A stretch of DNA of 43,313 bases from Euryarchaeota archaeon UBA40 (GTDB lineage: Archaea > Thermoplasmatota > Poseidoniia > Poseidoniales > Thalassarchaeaceae): assembly GCA_002506875.1 (NCBI GenBank), contig DAYJ01000014.1, forward strand, positions 1 to 43,313, given 5' to 3'. Of the stretch, positions 7,891 through 15,497 are shown one piece after another. Position numbers and translations under genes: made by a program. The notes beneath the pieces were generated by a model. That model was not told the origin of the DNA. It made no database searches and saw only the letters and a list, made by a program, of their open reading frames with translations. Positions within the stretch are counted from its first letter, which is position 1; each line of letters opens with the position of its first letter.

Positions 7891-8943
7891 ATGGGACCCA
7901 TGGACGACCAACGACAGCGGAGCGGATGGGCTGCAGATGGCCCAGCGGGCCGCATCGCTACTCCTTTTGATTCATCTATCACAGGCAACAACCAAGTTCT
8001 CCCTGCACGCTTAGTTCGAATTCAGCATCTTGCCTGTCTTCCGCTTTGGGAGACCCAATTAAGATCTGAAAAGAAGAGTAATCATACAATTCGATCATAT
8101 ATGTCCACAGCACGACGATTCTCAGCGACAATTATTCCTGGAGAAGAGGAGGTTGATATCGAGGAAATATCAATCACAGAAATGCACGACCGCTGTAATC
8201 CAAACAACGGACGACTAGACCTATTCATTCAGGCCATCGCTAATCTAAGACCTGCGACAATCAACGCACGTATTGCTGCAGTAAGTCATCTGTTTCGTTA
8301 CATAGGGCACCGGATACCCGATTGGGTACATCGCCCCACTGCTTCTCGGCCTCTACCACGAACCCTCACTAGAGAAGAGGTCATGCGTGTTCGTAGGGCT
8401 GCTCAAGATTCAGAAAACCCCCTTGCTCATCCCATCATCACGCTTCTCCTTGATACCGGAATGCGTGTATCCGAGTTATGCGCTCTTGAGACTGGGACCA
8501 TCGATCTAGCTGACTGTTCAGCCAGAGTCTATGGAGGTAAGGGTGACAAGGATCGTACCGTACTATTCACAGAGCGCTCAGTAGATGCGATGGAAGCCTG
8601 GTTCGGGACACGGAGATTATTGATTCAAAGAAAGAATCCCCCTAACGACGATGTAGATGCCGTTTTCCTAACCAATCGCGTTGCACGTATCAGTACCCGC
8701 TATGTTCAGAAAATGATGGATGTCATTGCTGACGATGCCCTCATCCCGAGAACACGTCTGACACCTCATACCCTAAGACACAATTTCGCAACAGGCCTTC
8801 TTGAACGAGGAGTTGATCTTGTCTCAATCCAGAGGCTTCTAGGGCATTCCAACATTCAGACGACGCGGATTTATCTAGACATCAGTGATCAAACGTTGAG
8901 AGAAATCTACCATCGGGCCCAAAGTGCGTCTCTAGAAGAGTAA
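7891..8943 (+). CDS. xerA: Tyrosine recombinase, XerA/XerC/D type
   Basis: The protein has 350 residues. It has a core-binding SAM-like domain (about 45-150) and a C-terminal catalytic domain. All six catalytic positions are visible: R192 (GMRVSEL), K217 (GGKGDKDR), H293 and R296 (HTLRH), H319 (LLGHS) and the nucleophile Y328 (TTRIYLD). Archaeal XerA resolves chromosome dimers at a dif site. The full-length single-copy form, with no adjacent inverted repeats, attachment sites or cargo genes, favours this housekeeping role over an integrase. The N-terminus is ~30 residues longer than in typical XerA. Starts at 7891 or 7900 are both possible. A dif sequence was not recognised nearby. Confidence 0.9.
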   Translation: MGPMDDQRQRSGWAADGPAGRIATPFDSSITGNNQVLPARLVRIQHLACLPLWETQLRSEKKSNHTIRSYMSTARRFSATIIPGEEEVDIEEISITEMHDRCNPNNGRLDLFIQAIANLRPATINARIAAVSHLFRYIGHRIPDWVHRPTASRPLPRTLTREEVMRVRRAAQDSENPLAHPIITLLLDTGMRVSELCALETGTIDLADCSARVYGGKGDKDRTVLFTERSVDAMEAWFGTRRLLIQRKNPPNDDVDAVFLTNRVARISTRYVQKMMDVIADDALIPRTRLTPHTLRHNFATGLLERGVDLVSIQRLLGHSNIQTTRIYLDISDQTLREIYHRAQSASLEE

Positions 8944-9141
8944 TCACCGTTTCCGGCCTGGTCGCTTCTTGTTCTCACGCTTTTCGATATCTTCGGGACC
9001 TGTCCAATCCTTGGTTGCACGAACAATATTGCCAGTATGGCCTGGAATCGGACAGTGCTTACCAGAACGGCAACGAGAGCAATTGTCCTTGGGCGGAATC
9101 TCAAGAGGCTTCGTTAGCCGCCCGTACTTCCGCCTTGGCAT
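8944..9141 (-). CDS. Small basic Cys/His protein, possible zinc binding
   Basis: The protein has 65 residues and is rich in Arg and Lys. The centre reads CSRCRSGKHCPIPGH, a C-x2-C-x4-C-x4-H arrangement that could hold one zinc ion. The ends are highly basic (MPRRKYGR and KKRPGRKR), suggesting contact with nucleic acid or the ribosome. The stop codon directly abuts the end of the convergent recombinase gene without overlap, which supports it as a real gene. I do not recognise the family. Confidence 0.55.
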   Translation of the reverse strand: MPRRKYGRLTKPLEIPPKDNCSRCRSGKHCPIPGHTGNIVRATKDWTGPEDIEKRENKKRPGRKR

Positions 9142-9179
9142 GATTGCATTCCCGAGTTGAGGGGAGATAGTGAATGCGG

Positions 9180-9548
9180 TTAATCCGAGCGTCGAATACG
9201 CTTCATCATATCCTTAACACTCTTCGGAGCACTCAACTTTTTACCGATTTGATCGCCACGAACACCACTCTCTGTATCACTGATAGTAGACTTAGAAGAA
9301 GGGGCCTTCTTTGCTGGCTTCTCGGTTATCTTCTTCTTGGCCTTGGTAATTGCACTGGATGCGACCGCTTTGGCAATCTTGGTTGCAGTTCCTGCACTGA
9401 TGCCCGCTGCCTTGAGACCCTTAAGGCCGGCTTTAGCGACATCTGCCTTGGATTTCATACCAGCACCTGCCAACTTCTTCGCCGTTGCTTCCCCAACACC
9501 TGGGATAGCAGTCAACGCATCAATCACCTTCTTGCTTGGCTTCGCCAT
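9180..9548 (-). CDS. Helix-hairpin-helix protein with Lys/Ala-rich tail
   Basis: The protein has 122 residues from the ATG at 9548; an upstream in-frame ATG at 9584 would add a poorly matching leader. Residues ~5-60 contain paired helix-hairpin-helix motifs: AIPGVGEATAKKLAGAGM, then LKGLKAAGISAGTATKIAKAV. These resemble the DNA-binding HhH repeats of RadA, topoisomerase VI or PCNA-linked proteins. The C-terminal half is strongly basic and Lys/Ala/Ser-rich (KAKKKITEKPAKKAP), like histone H1 tails, ending in MMKRIRRSD. No catalytic domain is present. The likely role is a small nucleoid-associated DNA-binding protein; the motif is clear but the function is inferred. Confidence 0.75.
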   Translation of the reverse strand: MAKPSKKVIDALTAIPGVGEATAKKLAGAGMKSKADVAKAGLKGLKAAGISAGTATKIAKAVASSAITKAKKKITEKPAKKAPSSKSTISDTESGVRGDQIGKKLSAPKSVKDMMKRIRRSD

Positions 9549-9603
9549 GGTTAGGTTGGATTCTCGGCCGTGTATGAACATCACGCTGCATTACACCGGA
9601 TGA

Positions 9604-10386
9604 ATGATGACCGAGGGATGGAATCCAATCTCCATGGAGGACCGGTTCATCCTATGGGCGCAAGTGCGAAGTGGCACTCCGAGAATGCGTATCGACTCAG
9701 GAGGAGTCCTGCGGCCAGAACGATGGCCTGAGGGTGGAGGAATAGTATACCTCGGCGATGTTGCGAGTTCCTTCCTCAGCGCACTAGGACCGCATGCACC
9801 TCCAGAATTCATCGAACGTCCGGGATTCGACGAACAACGATGGACTCTAGCAGCATCCTCTAGCGGCTTACAGATTATCATCCGCAGCGAATCGTACTGG
9901 GGTTTCGCGCTGCTTGCTCGATGTTATCTAAACCGTATCGAGATTATTGGTGAACGCAGTGATGTCGGTCGGCTCGTGATGGATGTCTTAGCTAGCCTTG
10001 GCCATAATCCATGGAATGCTGCATTTGGTTGGGCTTTCAAACGGCATACGAACCTATCAATCCCTGAACATCGAGAAGAATGGTCAGGATTAGCGTCTTC
10101 AGGTAAAGAGGAAATGGATGCTGCAATCGATCTACTTGAGGATAGATTACGAAAACTGCAAGCAGGAAGTGAGAATGTTAGAAAGGTCCATGTCGAAGAA
10201 GCCAGAAATGACATCGATCGAGCAAGAAAAGCACTTCTCGAACGAAACCTACCTTCCGCGATGCGCGCAATGGCTCGTGCTGAGAAAGAACTCATCCTCG
10301 CAGACCCTGATACTAGATCGGATATTGATAAAATGGAAGAGAATGATGAGGGAATTCCCTATGTCGATCTGACTGGTGAGGAATAA
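9604..10386 (+). CDS. Conserved-looking hypothetical protein with C-terminal helical bundle
   Basis: The protein has 260 residues and is cytoplasmic, with no signal peptide or membrane segment. The N-terminal ~150 residues are mixed alpha/beta (FILWAQVRSGTPRMRI, GGGIVYLGDVASSFLSALG). From ~165 to 240 it is heptad-like and charged (IDLLEDRLRKLQAGSENVRK, later ARKALLERNLPSAMRAMAR), indicating a coiled coil or helical hairpin. The tail is acidic. I do not recognise a family or catalytic motif. It is divergent from the HhH gene with ~55 bases between, and convergent with Sec61-beta, whose stop codon abuts its own at 10386/10387. It may pair with a neighbour, but nothing in the sequence shows this. 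Confidence 0.6.
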   Translation: MMTEGWNPISMEDRFILWAQVRSGTPRMRIDSGGVLRPERWPEGGGIVYLGDVASSFLSALGPHAPPEFIERPGFDEQRWTLAASSSGLQIIIRSESYWGFALLARCYLNRIEIIGERSDVGRLVMDVLASLGHNPWNAAFGWAFKRHTNLSIPEHREEWSGLASSGKEEMDAAIDLLEDRLRKLQAGSENVRKVHVEEARNDIDRARKALLERNLPSAMRAMARAEKELILADPDTRSDIDKMEENDEGIPYVDLTGEE

Positions 10387-10575
10387 TCAACCAATTTTTT
10401 CCCAAATCCACTGCCAGACGCCGTGGTTTGCAAGATAAATGACGATAGATAAGGCAAAACAAGCTGCATATACTGCACTCTTCGGAATTTGAAGGGCATC
10501 TTCAGACTCCTCATCGAAGTACCGAATGAGCCCTGCAGCTTGCTGGATGCCGCTGTTATCCTTCTTCTTCGCCAT
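10387..10575 (-). CDS. secG: Preprotein translocase subunit Sec61-beta (SecG-like)
   Basis: The protein has 62 residues. The start MAKKKDNSG, the segment AAGLIRYFDEES and a single C-terminal transmembrane helix (about residues 35-52) are the full signature of archaeal Sec61-beta. This small tail-anchored subunit associates with SecY and SecE in the protein-conducting channel. The length matches the family (about 50-60 residues). An alternative ATG three codons upstream (10584) is less likely given the family start. It is monocistronic-looking, facing the hypothetical gene that ends at 10386. Confidence 0.93.
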   Translation of the reverse strand: MAKKKDNSGIQQAAGLIRYFDEESEDALQIPKSAVYAACFALSIVIYLANHGVWQWIWEKIG

Positions 10576-10637
10576 GCGAACCATTCTTCCCGACCGAGGG
10601 GGCCTATTTGACCGTGACGCACACGGATTCGCCGTAA

Positions 10638-11012
10638 TCAGGGTGCTAAAGCTTCGACAAGAACGACGCCGTCGTGGAATTCTACGATACGTGAAGCGGA
10701 TTCTACCGCTGCATCGAGAGTATGAGTCATGAATAGTTCACGGCGACGACCATCCTTCATCTGTAACACCAAACGATGGGTTAGTTTGGAAAGCGTTGAT
10801 CGGTCAACTGTTTGCCAAACCCAGTGGTCGGTCTCAATGGTCACAAGAGCTTCAACAGGTACCAATGCACCTTCTGCACGCCCATAGAGGCGTGCCCGAT
10901 CGGTCAAGGAACGTAGTTTACGTACTGTTTCGTTCGTGTTCGTACGAATCAATCGACCCTCGTCCTTAGCGTATCTCGATGACCTTCGGCTAATCTGTTC
11001 CTGCATTTCCAT
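10638..11012 (-). CDS. Hypothetical protein, small, cytoplasmic
   Basis: The protein has 124 residues from the ATG at 11012. An in-frame ATG at 11069 lies upstream of a convincing TATA element at 11057-11066 and so is unlikely to be transcribed. The protein is basic in its first half (EQISRRSSRYAKDEGRLIR) and beta-rich later (ALVPVEALVTIETDHWVWQT; LTHRLVLQMKDGRRRELFM; IVEFHDGVVLVEALAP). No family motif is recognised. It lies downstream of the polytopic membrane protein gene on the same strand with an 85-base gap that carries its own promoter. Confidence 0.55.
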   Translation of the reverse strand: MEMQEQISRRSSRYAKDEGRLIRTNTNETVRKLRSLTDRARLYGRAEGALVPVEALVTIETDHWVWQTVDRSTLSKLTHRLVLQMKDGRRRELFMTHTLDAAVESASRIVEFHDGVVLVEALAP

Positions 11013-11056
11013 CCCATCCCGACCTTTGCAGGTCGATGCATCCAATCTTGAAAATA

Positions 11057-11066
11057 GATATTTAAT
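11057..11066 (-). promoter_or_regulatory. Archaeal TATA-box candidate
   Basis: On the minus strand the sequence reads ATTAAATATC in an AT-rich island. With usual archaeal spacing (~25 bases) transcription would begin near 11035, giving a ~20-base leader before the ATG at 11012. It was located by eye and not verified. Confidence 0.4.
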
Positions 11067-11097
11067 CATGATTGCAAATTAACTATTGATACGCCGT

Positions 11098-12162
11098 TTA
11101 AGGGGAGGATGATTTAGAGCCAAAGTGTCGATCAAGATAATTCCAAGATTGAGATACGAAGAAGAGAGGTAGGCACCCCAATAGGAGGATTAGGCTAGGT
11201 TCAGATGTGATTACCAAGAGAGCAATCCCGGCAAATCCACCGAATATGGCTCCACGATGTGCTGACCTATTCCTGAGATCCATACCGATGCGAGGTAATT
11301 GCGAGCCTAGAGCTCCAAGTGCAGACACTGTACCAATTGTCCATAGGACTGAAAGATTAGGTGCACCCCCTACGAATACAGCTATTCCTGGTCCAAGCAG
11401 AGTTAGTAGTGTAATGCCAAAAGATGGCCAGGTCATTCCACTAGAATACCGGCTGGATTCAGTTGTTCCCCCCATCATGTCCGAAACAGAGAACATCATG
11501 AGAACAACAACCAGATGGTACGCTCGTACCACCGGCTCAAGTTCCAATACTGAATCCGGTCTAAGGGTCAGTAAAGTAGTCATGAGGGCGATAGCAAATC
11601 CTAGATTTGCATCAGATTTACGTACTCTTCGACAATTCATCGATGATGATGTTCGGATCAGAAGTTCGGCAATCAGGAGTCCTTGGATTGAATTAATCAT
11701 CAATGAGGTGAACGATGGTTCGGGTACAAATGAGGATATTTCGAACGATGATGATACTGGAGTAAAAGCCCCGGATGATGTACCCACAGCGATTAGAGGA
11801 AGAAGATGAGCCGTCATCATGATCCAAGGCCCTGATCCACGTCTTCCTTGGCAAATTAGAATCCATACTGATCCGGTAAATGCGCAGATCAGTATGCCTC
11901 CCTCAGGCCCCCCTGCAAGATACTGGACTGCAGTAAAGATGGAATCAGAAACTCCCCAGAGGGTTGCATGAACATGAGATGGTTCGCCTCGATGGCCACT
12001 CACGGCAAGAAGAATCGCAGTACCCAGTAAAGCGATAGGAATCAAGAGAAGAAGACGTTCGAAACGTTCTGCTTCGCTGGTAAAACGTCTTCCAATAGCT
12101 GGCCCAAACCAAATCAATGGTAAAATCAGGACCTGGATAAGAAGCAGGTCTTCGATGCCCAT
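11098..12162 (-). CDS. Polytopic membrane protein, function unknown
   Basis: The protein has 354 residues and about nine or ten hydrophobic helices spread over its whole length (examples: LLLIQVLILPLIWFGPAIG, LLLLIPIALLGTAILLAV, LLIAELLIRTS, AYHLVVVLMMFSV, IAVFVGGAPNLSVLWTIG, AIFGGFAGIALLVIT). No signal peptide, soluble domain or catalytic motif is visible. Conserved-looking charged residues are few, which is more like a small permease or assembly factor than an enzyme. The ATG at 12162 is preferred over the adjacent TTG. It is divergent from the NSUN-type methyltransferase. Confidence 0.6.
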   Translation of the reverse strand: MGIEDLLLIQVLILPLIWFGPAIGRRFTSEAERFERLLLLIPIALLGTAILLAVSGHRGEPSHVHATLWGVSDSIFTAVQYLAGGPEGGILICAFTGSVWILICQGRRGSGPWIMMTAHLLPLIAVGTSSGAFTPVSSSFEISSFVPEPSFTSLMINSIQGLLIAELLIRTSSSMNCRRVRKSDANLGFAIALMTTLLTLRPDSVLELEPVVRAYHLVVVLMMFSVSDMMGGTTESSRYSSGMTWPSFGITLLTLLGPGIAVFVGGAPNLSVLWTIGTVSALGALGSQLPRIGMDLRNRSAHRGAIFGGFAGIALLVITSEPSLILLLGCLPLFFVSQSWNYLDRHFGSKSSSP

Positions 12163-12224
12163 CAATGCGGCTCTTTACACACAAGGCATTGAACCGTGCG
12201 GAAGTCTGTCGCTACAATCATTCG

Positions 12225-13859
12225 ATGGTGGATGGACGGATAGTCGTGGGAGACGACCAAAGGCCGTGGAGGCAACAAGCCGAGGAGAGCCTTCTGCTTG
12301 TTGCTATGGAGGCATGGCACGGGGAATCTGATATATGGCTTGAAGCTGCACTTCCTCGGTTGGATGAAACCTTACGTGTAAATCCACTTCGCAGAGAATG
12401 CGACTGGGTTCGACAACGTATCGAAGAAATGGGAGGGAGGGCCCTCGGTTGGGTTCCTAATGCCTATGTTATGCCATGGGAGCGAGGGGGAGCTCCTGCA
12501 GATATCAAGCCCCTGTTCAATGCGTTCCATGAAACTGGACGTACCACTAGACAGGAAGCTGTATCCATGATTCCACCAATGATGTTTGATCTAAATCCTG
12601 GAGAAATCGTTCTTGACATGTGCGCATCACCTGGATCAAAGAGTACGCATCTCGCCGAGATACTCGCTGGAAAGGGGGGGGTGATTGCCAACGATGTTTC
12701 TCGTTCGCGCACAAATACATTGGTTGCAAATGCTCAACGAGCATCATGCTCCAATCTAATGATAATTCAACACGATGGTCGGCATGTTCCCAGAGGTACT
12801 GGTCAGGGATACGATGCTGTACTCGTCGATGCACCTTGTACTGGATCGGCAACCACGCGGAAGAATCCCGATGTTTGGAGAAAATGGCAACCATCTGCAG
12901 GACTGGAATTACACAAATTGCAGATATCTCTACTGAATCGAGCAATTGATGTTGTTCGACCCGGTGGCACTGTGGTCTACTCTACCTGTTCAATTGATCC
13001 AGTAGAAAATGAAGCCGTCATTGCACGGATTCTCGAAGAAAGAGATGATGTCGTGTCTATCCAATTCGAACCATCCCGTACACCGGGCCTCATTTATCGC
13101 CCCGGCATGGATGAATGGGCCGTATTTGATGACGATATGGAGATTATTTCAGATGGATCTGGTGCTCCTCCACATAATCCCAAAATTCGAGAAGCACTTG
13201 GCAAATGTGTTCGATTACTTCAACAAGATACGGGGCAAGGTGGATTCTTCTTCGCAATTTTACAGAAGAAGGCAGATGCGATGATGGAGATTAGACCAGA
13301 TGCTCGTCGAATTATTCCAAACTCCAAACGAAAGGGCATACACCCCTCTATAGTAAGCGAAGAAACCCTAGATATAATCCAAACAGATCATGACCCAATA
13401 CTCTCAGATGCTTCAATCTGGAAGAGAGGGAAACGCATCCTCTGGGCGAGTCAAGCGATGAAGAAGCGTGTATGGGATATGGATACAAATTCACGACCGG
13501 ATCGAATACATCTAGGAAAACAATGGTCGCCGCTGAATATCATACATGTAGGGGTCCGAGGTTGGGAAGATCGCGGAGGTAGGAACATTCGTCTGTCCTC
13601 TGAAGCGATGCATAGTATCCCACTCGGAACGGAGGGAGAGAGAATTCACGATGTTACTCCAGAGGCCCTAATACGGATTCTCAAACAGGAGGAGCCCGCT
13701 GAAAATGAGCAAGGTTATGATTCTGGTGGGCACATCCTAAGATGCGAGTTTGATGGAGTAGAGTGGAGACTACCTGTATGGGTGGGTGAGCGTATCACTG
13801 GAATGTGGAAGGATACAGAAGCACTCATCTTATTGGATCGATTCAAGGACGTGATCTAA
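12225..13859 (+). CDS. NOL1/NOP2/Sun-family RNA m5C methyltransferase, Trm4/NSUN2-like
   Basis: The protein has 544 residues and matches the Trm4/NSUN2 branch: RQEAVSMIPPMMFDLNPGE, then SAM motif I (LDMCASPGSKS, residues 130-140), IANDVSRSR, VDAPCTGSAT (C205) and VYSTCSIDPVENEAV (C255, the nucleophile). It transfers a methyl group from SAM to C5 of cytosine in tRNA or rRNA. A C-terminal extension of ~190 residues (from ~350) resembles the PUA-like region of NSUN2. The ATG at 12225 gives the family-like beginning; the ATG at 12165 would add 20 residues without similarity. It is followed by, and overlaps by one base (TAATG), the next gene, so the two are probably co-transcribed. Confidence 0.88.
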   Translation: MVDGRIVVGDDQRPWRQQAEESLLLVAMEAWHGESDIWLEAALPRLDETLRVNPLRRECDWVRQRIEEMGGRALGWVPNAYVMPWERGGAPADIKPLFNAFHETGRTTRQEAVSMIPPMMFDLNPGEIVLDMCASPGSKSTHLAEILAGKGGVIANDVSRSRTNTLVANAQRASCSNLMIIQHDGRHVPRGTGQGYDAVLVDAPCTGSATTRKNPDVWRKWQPSAGLELHKLQISLLNRAIDVVRPGGTVVYSTCSIDPVENEAVIARILEERDDVVSIQFEPSRTPGLIYRPGMDEWAVFDDDMEIISDGSGAPPHNPKIREALGKCVRLLQQDTGQGGFFFAILQKKADAMMEIRPDARRIIPNSKRKGIHPSIVSEETLDIIQTDHDPILSDASIWKRGKRILWASQAMKKRVWDMDTNSRPDRIHLGKQWSPLNIIHVGVRGWEDRGGRNIRLSSEAMHSIPLGTEGERIHDVTPEALIRILKQEEPAENEQGYDSGGHILRCEFDGVEWRLPVWVGERITGMWKDTEALILLDRFKDVI

Positions 13860-14929
13860 TGAATATTCGATTCTGCGTATTGAGTATATTCTTGGCGGTG
13901 CTCCTGATGCCAATGGTACAGGCAGCCCAATTGATTGAGGTGTTCGTTCCAAATGGAGGAACCATTCAGGATATCGTAGATGAGGAACTCCTAGAGGAAG
14001 TGCAATCAAGTGAAGCTATCCTCATCTCATGGCACTCTGATAATGAGGACCCATTGAACATCCTCGCTGCAGAACAGAGAGCCGTTGCACTAAATGCCTC
14101 AACAGGAGATATTCGGTATGATGGAACGCTCCTAGCAGGAGATATTCAATCGGGACAAGATATCCAAGTCCATACCCGATGGACAGAGACAGGAGACATT
14201 TCAATCGACGCTCAGATACGACTCAACGAGACAATTGGAGACGAAGTAATCATCCGATGGTTGATTCTACGGCCATCAATCTCTGTTGATAGTCACCCTC
14301 TAGCTCCTAATGACTTGAATGTGGTCGCCTACCATGCATGGACTTCAACCTTCAACCGTAGCGAAGGGGCAGATGAGGTATGGAACCATGTAGTGCAACC
14401 AACGACTTTGTTGGAATGGGGTATCGAACCAGGAGAAAATGTCCGGGTTGTAACCAGCCTGATTTCGATGAATGATCATCTAGTCCATGCTTCTGGAATT
14501 AGTCATCTTGATGCACATGTAGCCGAGAAAGGTGCGAAGAGTACTGCAACTGCAAGCCTCATTATGGGTATTGGAATCCTTTCCCTCACAGCAGTATTTA
14601 TCGGTGAAAAAAAACGGCAACAGTCAATGCCTAAAATTCGGCCAATCGTGACTGGTAACGGCGACAATATCCAACACCGTATCCATGTTCAAGCTGGTGC
14701 AGCTGGTATCGTAATTGATGGTATCGAAGGAGGGCGGACATGGAGAATGGTTGCACGACGGAATCTACCAATAAGATTGGAGCCAAAAGAGGAAACAGAA
14801 ATTCAAATTCGAAAATTACGGGCAATTGAACATGATGACCCCTGCACAATCAAGATGGAAGTCGACGGGCATGACCGGTGGATACTAGATCTAAGGTTCC
14901 CGAGAAAAGTTGCGAGTGAGGAAGAGTAA
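13859..14929 (+). CDS. Secreted membrane-anchored protein, function unknown
   Basis: The protein has 356 residues from the ATG at 13859, whose first base is the last base of the upstream stop codon (TAATG). A signal peptide (VLSIFLAVLLMPMVQA) leads to an Asp/Glu/Asn-rich ectodomain of ~210 residues with repeated beta-strand patterns. One transmembrane helix follows (ASLIMGIGILSLTAVFIG), then a ~105-residue cytoplasmic domain that is basic and beta-rich (IRPIVTG, IHVQAGAAGIVIDGIEGGR, WILDLRF). No known family motif is recognised. Coupling to an RNA methyltransferase gene probably reflects only shared transcription. Confidence 0.65.
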   Translation: MNIRFCVLSIFLAVLLMPMVQAAQLIEVFVPNGGTIQDIVDEELLEEVQSSEAILISWHSDNEDPLNILAAEQRAVALNASTGDIRYDGTLLAGDIQSGQDIQVHTRWTETGDISIDAQIRLNETIGDEVIIRWLILRPSISVDSHPLAPNDLNVVAYHAWTSTFNRSEGADEVWNHVVQPTTLLEWGIEPGENVRVVTSLISMNDHLVHASGISHLDAHVAEKGAKSTATASLIMGIGILSLTAVFIGEKKRQQSMPKIRPIVTGNGDNIQHRIHVQAGAAGIVIDGIEGGRTWRMVARRNLPIRLEPKEETEIQIRKLRAIEHDDPCTIKMEVDGHDRWILDLRFPRKVASEEE

Positions 14930-15004
14930 CTGTTGGAACTAGGTTATTCGCTGGAAACTTCAAGAGCGGCGGACCGAACTGCGTAGCCCCGAAGGCGATG
15001 TGGA

Positions 15005-15469
15005 ATGCTCGACGACACCGACCGTGCAATCCTCGCCCAATTGATCGAGGATGGGACCCGTTCCAATCGAACCGTTGCAGAAGCGATTGGTGTCTCACAA
15101 GGAACTGTCAGCAATCGAGTAAAGCGATTAGAAGAACTGGGCGTCATCCTCGGATATACTGCACGCATAGATCCAGAGAAGGTTGGATGGAGAATTACAG
15201 TAGTGATAGGCATCCGAATAGAAAAGGGACGATTACTCGAAATCCAAGGGAGAATTGCAGAAGACCCGCGTGTTATCTCAGTATACGATGTCACAGGGGA
15301 TTACGACTCGATGGTAATTGCTCTCGCCAAAGACAGAGAGGACCTCAACGATTTGACAAAAACCGTCCTCTCCATCGATGGTATCGAACGTTCTCACACA
15401 CATATGGTTCTGAACACAGTAAAGGACTCCAAGATAGAGATGCCGAAGAATCACAAAGATGGCGCTTGA
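15005..15469 (+). CDS. Lrp/AsnC-family transcriptional regulator
   Basis: The protein has 154 residues. The N-terminal winged helix-turn-helix (LDDTDRAILAQLIEDGTRSN, then VAEAIGVSQGTVSNRVKRLEELGVI) is followed by a C-terminal RAM/AsnC ligand domain with VISVYDVTGDYDSMVIALAK. The family forms dimers and octamers that sense amino acids or other small molecules and bind promoter DNA. The gene begins 75 bases after the preceding gene and ends 28 bases before the SNF2 ATPase on the same strand. It could regulate its own operon. The ligand is not predictable. Confidence 0.92.
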   Translation: MLDDTDRAILAQLIEDGTRSNRTVAEAIGVSQGTVSNRVKRLEELGVILGYTARIDPEKVGWRITVVIGIRIEKGRLLEIQGRIAEDPRVISVYDVTGDYDSMVIALAKDREDLNDLTKTVLSIDGIERSHTHMVLNTVKDSKIEMPKNHKDGA

Positions 15470-15497
15470 TATGGCCTCGGCCCCATGAGGTCGTCTC

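Noticed and set aside
7891..8943. Possible integrase of a mobile element.
   Set aside because: No flanking attachment repeats, excisionase or phage genes are visible, the neighbours are housekeeping-like, and the size fits a chromosomal XerA-type protein.
9337..9603. 88-codon plus-strand frame, hydrophobic in its first part.
   Set aside because: It is the complement of the Ala/Lys-rich HhH gene, which explains its composition.
11012..11069. Longer N-terminus for the hypothetical gene starting at 11069.
   Set aside because: It would begin upstream of the likely TATA box at 11057-11066, so the start at 11012 is more consistent.
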